Positions 13,450 to 15,448 of a DNA stretch of 15,448 nt are shown piece after piece; positions within the stretch are counted from its first letter, which is position 1, and each line of letters opens with the position of its first letter. The stretch is from Scatomonas sp963661545 (GTDB lineage Bacteria; Bacillota; Clostridia; Lachnospirales; Lachnospiraceae), in the NCBI GenBank assembly GCA_963661545.1, contig CAVLCU010000057.1, positions 1 to 15,448 on the forward strand, given 5' to 3'. Both the position numbers and the translations under genes were made by a program. The notes under the pieces are model-generated. The model was not told the origin of the DNA. It made no database searches and worked only from the letters and a program-made list of their open reading frames with translations.

Positions 13450-14225
13450 TGGGGCAGATTCTCAATCCAGGCGGGCAGATCCCGCAGGTTGAGCAGGACA
13501 TCATCTGCCCCTGCCTGGAGCAAAATCTTTCTTCCCTGATCCAAGGCCACCTGTCTCTCCACCAGGGTGAGAGCCTCGTATTCTTCCTGGGTCATGCCTA
13601 GGACGCTGCTGCCCTCCAGCACACCCAGGGAAATGACGCCTGCCTGCTTGCCTTCCCGGATATCTGAGGCGGTATCTCCCACCTTGATCACTTCTTCCAC
13701 CGAGGCAAGGCGAAAATGCCGCATATTTTCATAAATCATGTAAGGATAGGGCCGTCCCAGACCCCCTACCCCATCTGGAGAGTACCAGACATCCGGGGCA
13801 TAGCCCTCTTGGGCTGCCCGTCGGGTCACCACCTCCATCATGGCATCGGTATATCCGGTGGTGGAACCAATCTGCAGTCCCATTTCCCTCAGGCGGCCTA
13901 CCCCTTCCAGCGTATCCGGCTTGGGAGAGGCATACTCCTCCAGGCTCTCCATCAAAGTCCCTTCGAAAATCTCATAAACCGCCTGGACACTGCTCTCATC
14001 CGGCTCCCGCCCCTGCTGCTTGATCCATTGGTCTCTCAAAGAGGGCATCTGCAGCATGGTGCGGATATGATCTCTCTTCAGCAAGCCCATAGGCTTGCGA
14101 ATCTCCTCCTCCGTGGCCTCCACTCCCCAGGCACGAAAAGCCCGGTCAAAGGCCTTCACCGGAGCAAAGCAGCCATAATCCACAGTGGTTCCTGCCCAAT
14201 CTAAAATCACCAGCTTGGTTCTCAT
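13389..14225 (-). CDS. phnX: Phosphonoacetaldehyde hydrolase (phosphonatase)
   Basis: HAD-superfamily enzyme that splits the C-P bond of phosphonoacetaldehyde to acetaldehyde and phosphate; it is the second step of 2-aminoethylphosphonate degradation. The nucleophile D9 lies in LDWAGTTVD (8-16), where the Trp-Ala pair is typical of phosphonatases. The Schiff-base lysine K50 lies in KPMGLLKRDHI, and the Mg-binding GDTASDIREG is in the C-terminal third. At 278 residues it is slightly long for the family (about 270). The extra tail is the part that overlaps ridA on the other strand, so the stop codon seems to have shifted into its neighbour. Its ATG overlaps the phnW stop by four bases (ATGA), so the pair is translationally coupled. 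Confidence 0.95.
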   Translation of the reverse strand: MRTKLVILDWAGTTVDYGCFAPVKAFDRAFRAWGVEATEEEIRKPMGLLKRDHIRTMLQMPSLRDQWIKQQGREPDESSVQAVYEIFEGTLMESLEEYASPKPDTLEGVGRLREMGLQIGSTTGYTDAMMEVVTRRAAQEGYAPDVWYSPDGVGGLGRPYPYMIYENMRHFRLASVEEVIKVGDTASDIREGKQAGVISLGVLEGSSVLGMTQEEYEALTLVERQVALDQGRKILLQAGADDVLLNLRDLPAWIENLPHHFSAMASISTKAPLGRAAT

Positions 14226-15331
14226 GCCCTTGCCTCCTGCAGAAAGTCTGCCATAATGTCTGTCAGCTTCTCCATGTCCCTGGGATAGATCTCTCCGATA
14301 TTACCTACCCGGAAGGTTTCTGCTTCCATTACCTTACCCGGATAGAGGACATATCCCCGCTTCTTGATATATTCATACATTTGCTGAAAGGTGAAATGAC
14401 TGTCTTGGGGATAATAGAAGGTGGTAATGATTGGCCCTTGCACCTCTTCCTTCAGGTAGGGCCGGAAACCCAGCTTACCCAGGCCTTCCACCAGCAGTTT
14501 CTGGTTCTTCCGGTAACGGGCATGACGGGCAGGGATCCCTCCCTCTGCCTCCAGTTCCTCCATGGCCTTGGCAAAGGCCAGAACCACATGGGTAGGAGAG
14601 GTAAAACGCCACTTACCGCCCCCCTGTTCCATACCTTTCCATTGGTCATAGAGATCCAAGGACAGGGAACGGGCCTTGCCTGCGCTGGCTACCAGCTTCT
14701 TCTTCCTGGCCAGGATAAAGGAGAAACCCGGCACCCCCTGGATACACTTATTGGCACTGGAAACCAGGAAATCAATATTCCAGTCCTTCAGGGGTATATC
14801 CACACCCCCAAAGCTGGACATGGCATCCACAAGAAAGGTTCTGCCTGCTTCCTTCACCACCTGACCCACAGCTGCAATATCATTTAAAATGCCACTGGTG
14901 GTCTCGCTGTGAACCATAGATACATGGGTCAGGGCAGGATCCTGCGCCAGAAGCCGGGCAATGGTCTCCGGATCCGGGCACCTGTCATTGCGCTGCTCAT
15001 AGAGGGTATAGGAAATGCCCCCATGCCGGCAGATATCAGCCATCCGCTTCCCGTAAGCCCCATTGGCTGCGATCAGCACCTTGTCCGTCCTTCCCGTCAC
15101 GCTGGTCAAAACCGACTCCACCCCAAAGGTTCCGCTGCCCTGCATCAAAACTGCCGTATACTCCGGCTCCTCCACATGACCCAGTCTCAAAAGTCCCGAC
15201 CGGATCCTCTGGGTAATCTGCTTATAATCCTCATCCCAGGTACAATGATCCACCAGCATCTCTTCCTTGACGGAATCCGTAGTAGTCAAAGGTCCCGGCG
15301 TCAATAATTTATAAGGATGTCTCCTATCCAT
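14222..15331 (-). CDS. phnW: 2-aminoethylphosphonate-pyruvate transaminase
   Basis: PLP-dependent class V aminotransferase that transfers the amino group of 2-aminoethylphosphonate to pyruvate, giving phosphonoacetaldehyde and alanine. The 369-residue protein has KLLTPGPLTTTDSVK at the start, GSGTFGVES (65-73), HSETTSG (141-147), cofactor aspartate D169 in VDAMSSFGG, and PLP lysine K195 in SSANKCIQG. The ATG at 15331 is preferred because AGAGGAG lies ten bases upstream; a GTG at 15340 would put that site too close. It precedes phnX with a four-base overlap, so both phosphonatase enzymes come from one message. No phosphonate transporter or phn regulator is visible within the window; they may lie beyond the right edge. 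Confidence 0.95.
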   Translation of the reverse strand: MDRRHPYKLLTPGPLTTTDSVKEEMLVDHCTWDEDYKQITQRIRSGLLRLGHVEEPEYTAVLMQGSGTFGVESVLTSVTGRTDKVLIAANGAYGKRMADICRHGGISYTLYEQRNDRCPDPETIARLLAQDPALTHVSMVHSETTSGILNDIAAVGQVVKEAGRTFLVDAMSSFGGVDIPLKDWNIDFLVSSANKCIQGVPGFSFILARKKKLVASAGKARSLSLDLYDQWKGMEQGGGKWRFTSPTHVVLAFAKAMEELEAEGGIPARHARYRKNQKLLVEGLGKLGFRPYLKEEVQGPIITTFYYPQDSHFTFQQMYEYIKKRGYVLYPGKVMEAETFRVGNIGEIYPRDMEKLTDIMADFLQEARA

Positions 15332-15371
15332 ATCCCACACTCTCCTCTTCGCTTATCTCACCATCCCCCCT

Positions 15372-15427
15372 GCCCACTAACCACTGCCCACTAGCCACTA
15401 ACCACTAACCACTAACCACTGCCCACT
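15372..15427. repeat. Eight-unit tandem heptamer repeat upstream of phnW
   Basis: Eight uninterrupted 7-base units follow the pattern RNCCACT. In order, starting at 15372, they are GCCCACT, AACCACT, GCCCACT, AGCCACT, three AACCACT and GCCCACT. On the coding strand of phnW they read AGTGGTT-like. The block ends 40 bases before the phnW ATG, so it lies in the promoter or leader of phnWX. No -35/-10 pair is recognisable between it and the gene. Confidence 0.9.
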
Positions 15428-15448
15428 GTCCTCATGGCTTAGCTGCCT

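Noticed and set aside
15372..15427. CRISPR array
   Set aside because: The repeats are contiguous 7-base units with no spacers and no cas genes nearby.

Overview
The window looks like a chromosomal catabolic region from a low-oxygen Gram-positive bacterium, most likely one of the Clostridia (Lachnospiraceae-like). This is an inference. It rests on strong purine-rich ribosome-binding sites before nearly every gene, an rpoN of the Gram-positive type, a PucR-type regulator beside an iron-dependent alcohol dehydrogenase and a flavin/iron-sulfur oxidoreductase, and intrinsic terminators with T tracts. There is no rRNA, tRNA, CRISPR array, integrase or transposase, and no clear sign of recent transfer.

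Layout. 59-1606 (-) is a BCCT-family transporter with its own sigma-A-type promoter. 1810-3231 (-) is rpoN (sigma-54), with its own promoter and a strong terminator. 3421-8465 (-) is a tight four-gene operon read right to left: iron-containing alcohol dehydrogenase, MFS transporter, PreA-like flavin/ferredoxin oxidoreductase, aldehyde dehydrogenase. 8690-10261 (-) is a PucR-family regulator, closed by a 15-bp-stem terminator. Divergent from it, 10526-13449 (+) holds an M20-family deacylase, a diaminopropionate ammonia-lyase and RidA. Facing that operon tail to tail, 13389-15331 (-) holds phnX and phnW, the complete two-enzyme phosphonatase route for 2-aminoethylphosphonate. A tandem heptamer repeat lies upstream of phnW.

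How the genes may work together. The plus-strand operon reads as a small pathway. The deacylase would release 2,3-diaminopropionate (or a related diamino acid) from an acylated form, the lyase would deaminate it through 2-aminoacrylate to pyruvate and ammonia, and RidA would clear the aminoacrylate. Pyruvate is the amino acceptor of PhnW. PhnX releases phosphate and acetaldehyde, which an alcohol or aldehyde dehydrogenase such as those in the minus-strand operon could in principle consume. That last link is only an inference from proximity.

The most distinctive points are: near-identical extended -10 boxes on both strands of the pucR/deacylase gap, with a palindrome exactly midway; a perfect 12-bp palindrome before the alcohol dehydrogenase operon; the phnX/ridA 3' overlap with the likely phnWX terminator lying beyond ridA; and the unassigned four-gene redox operon.
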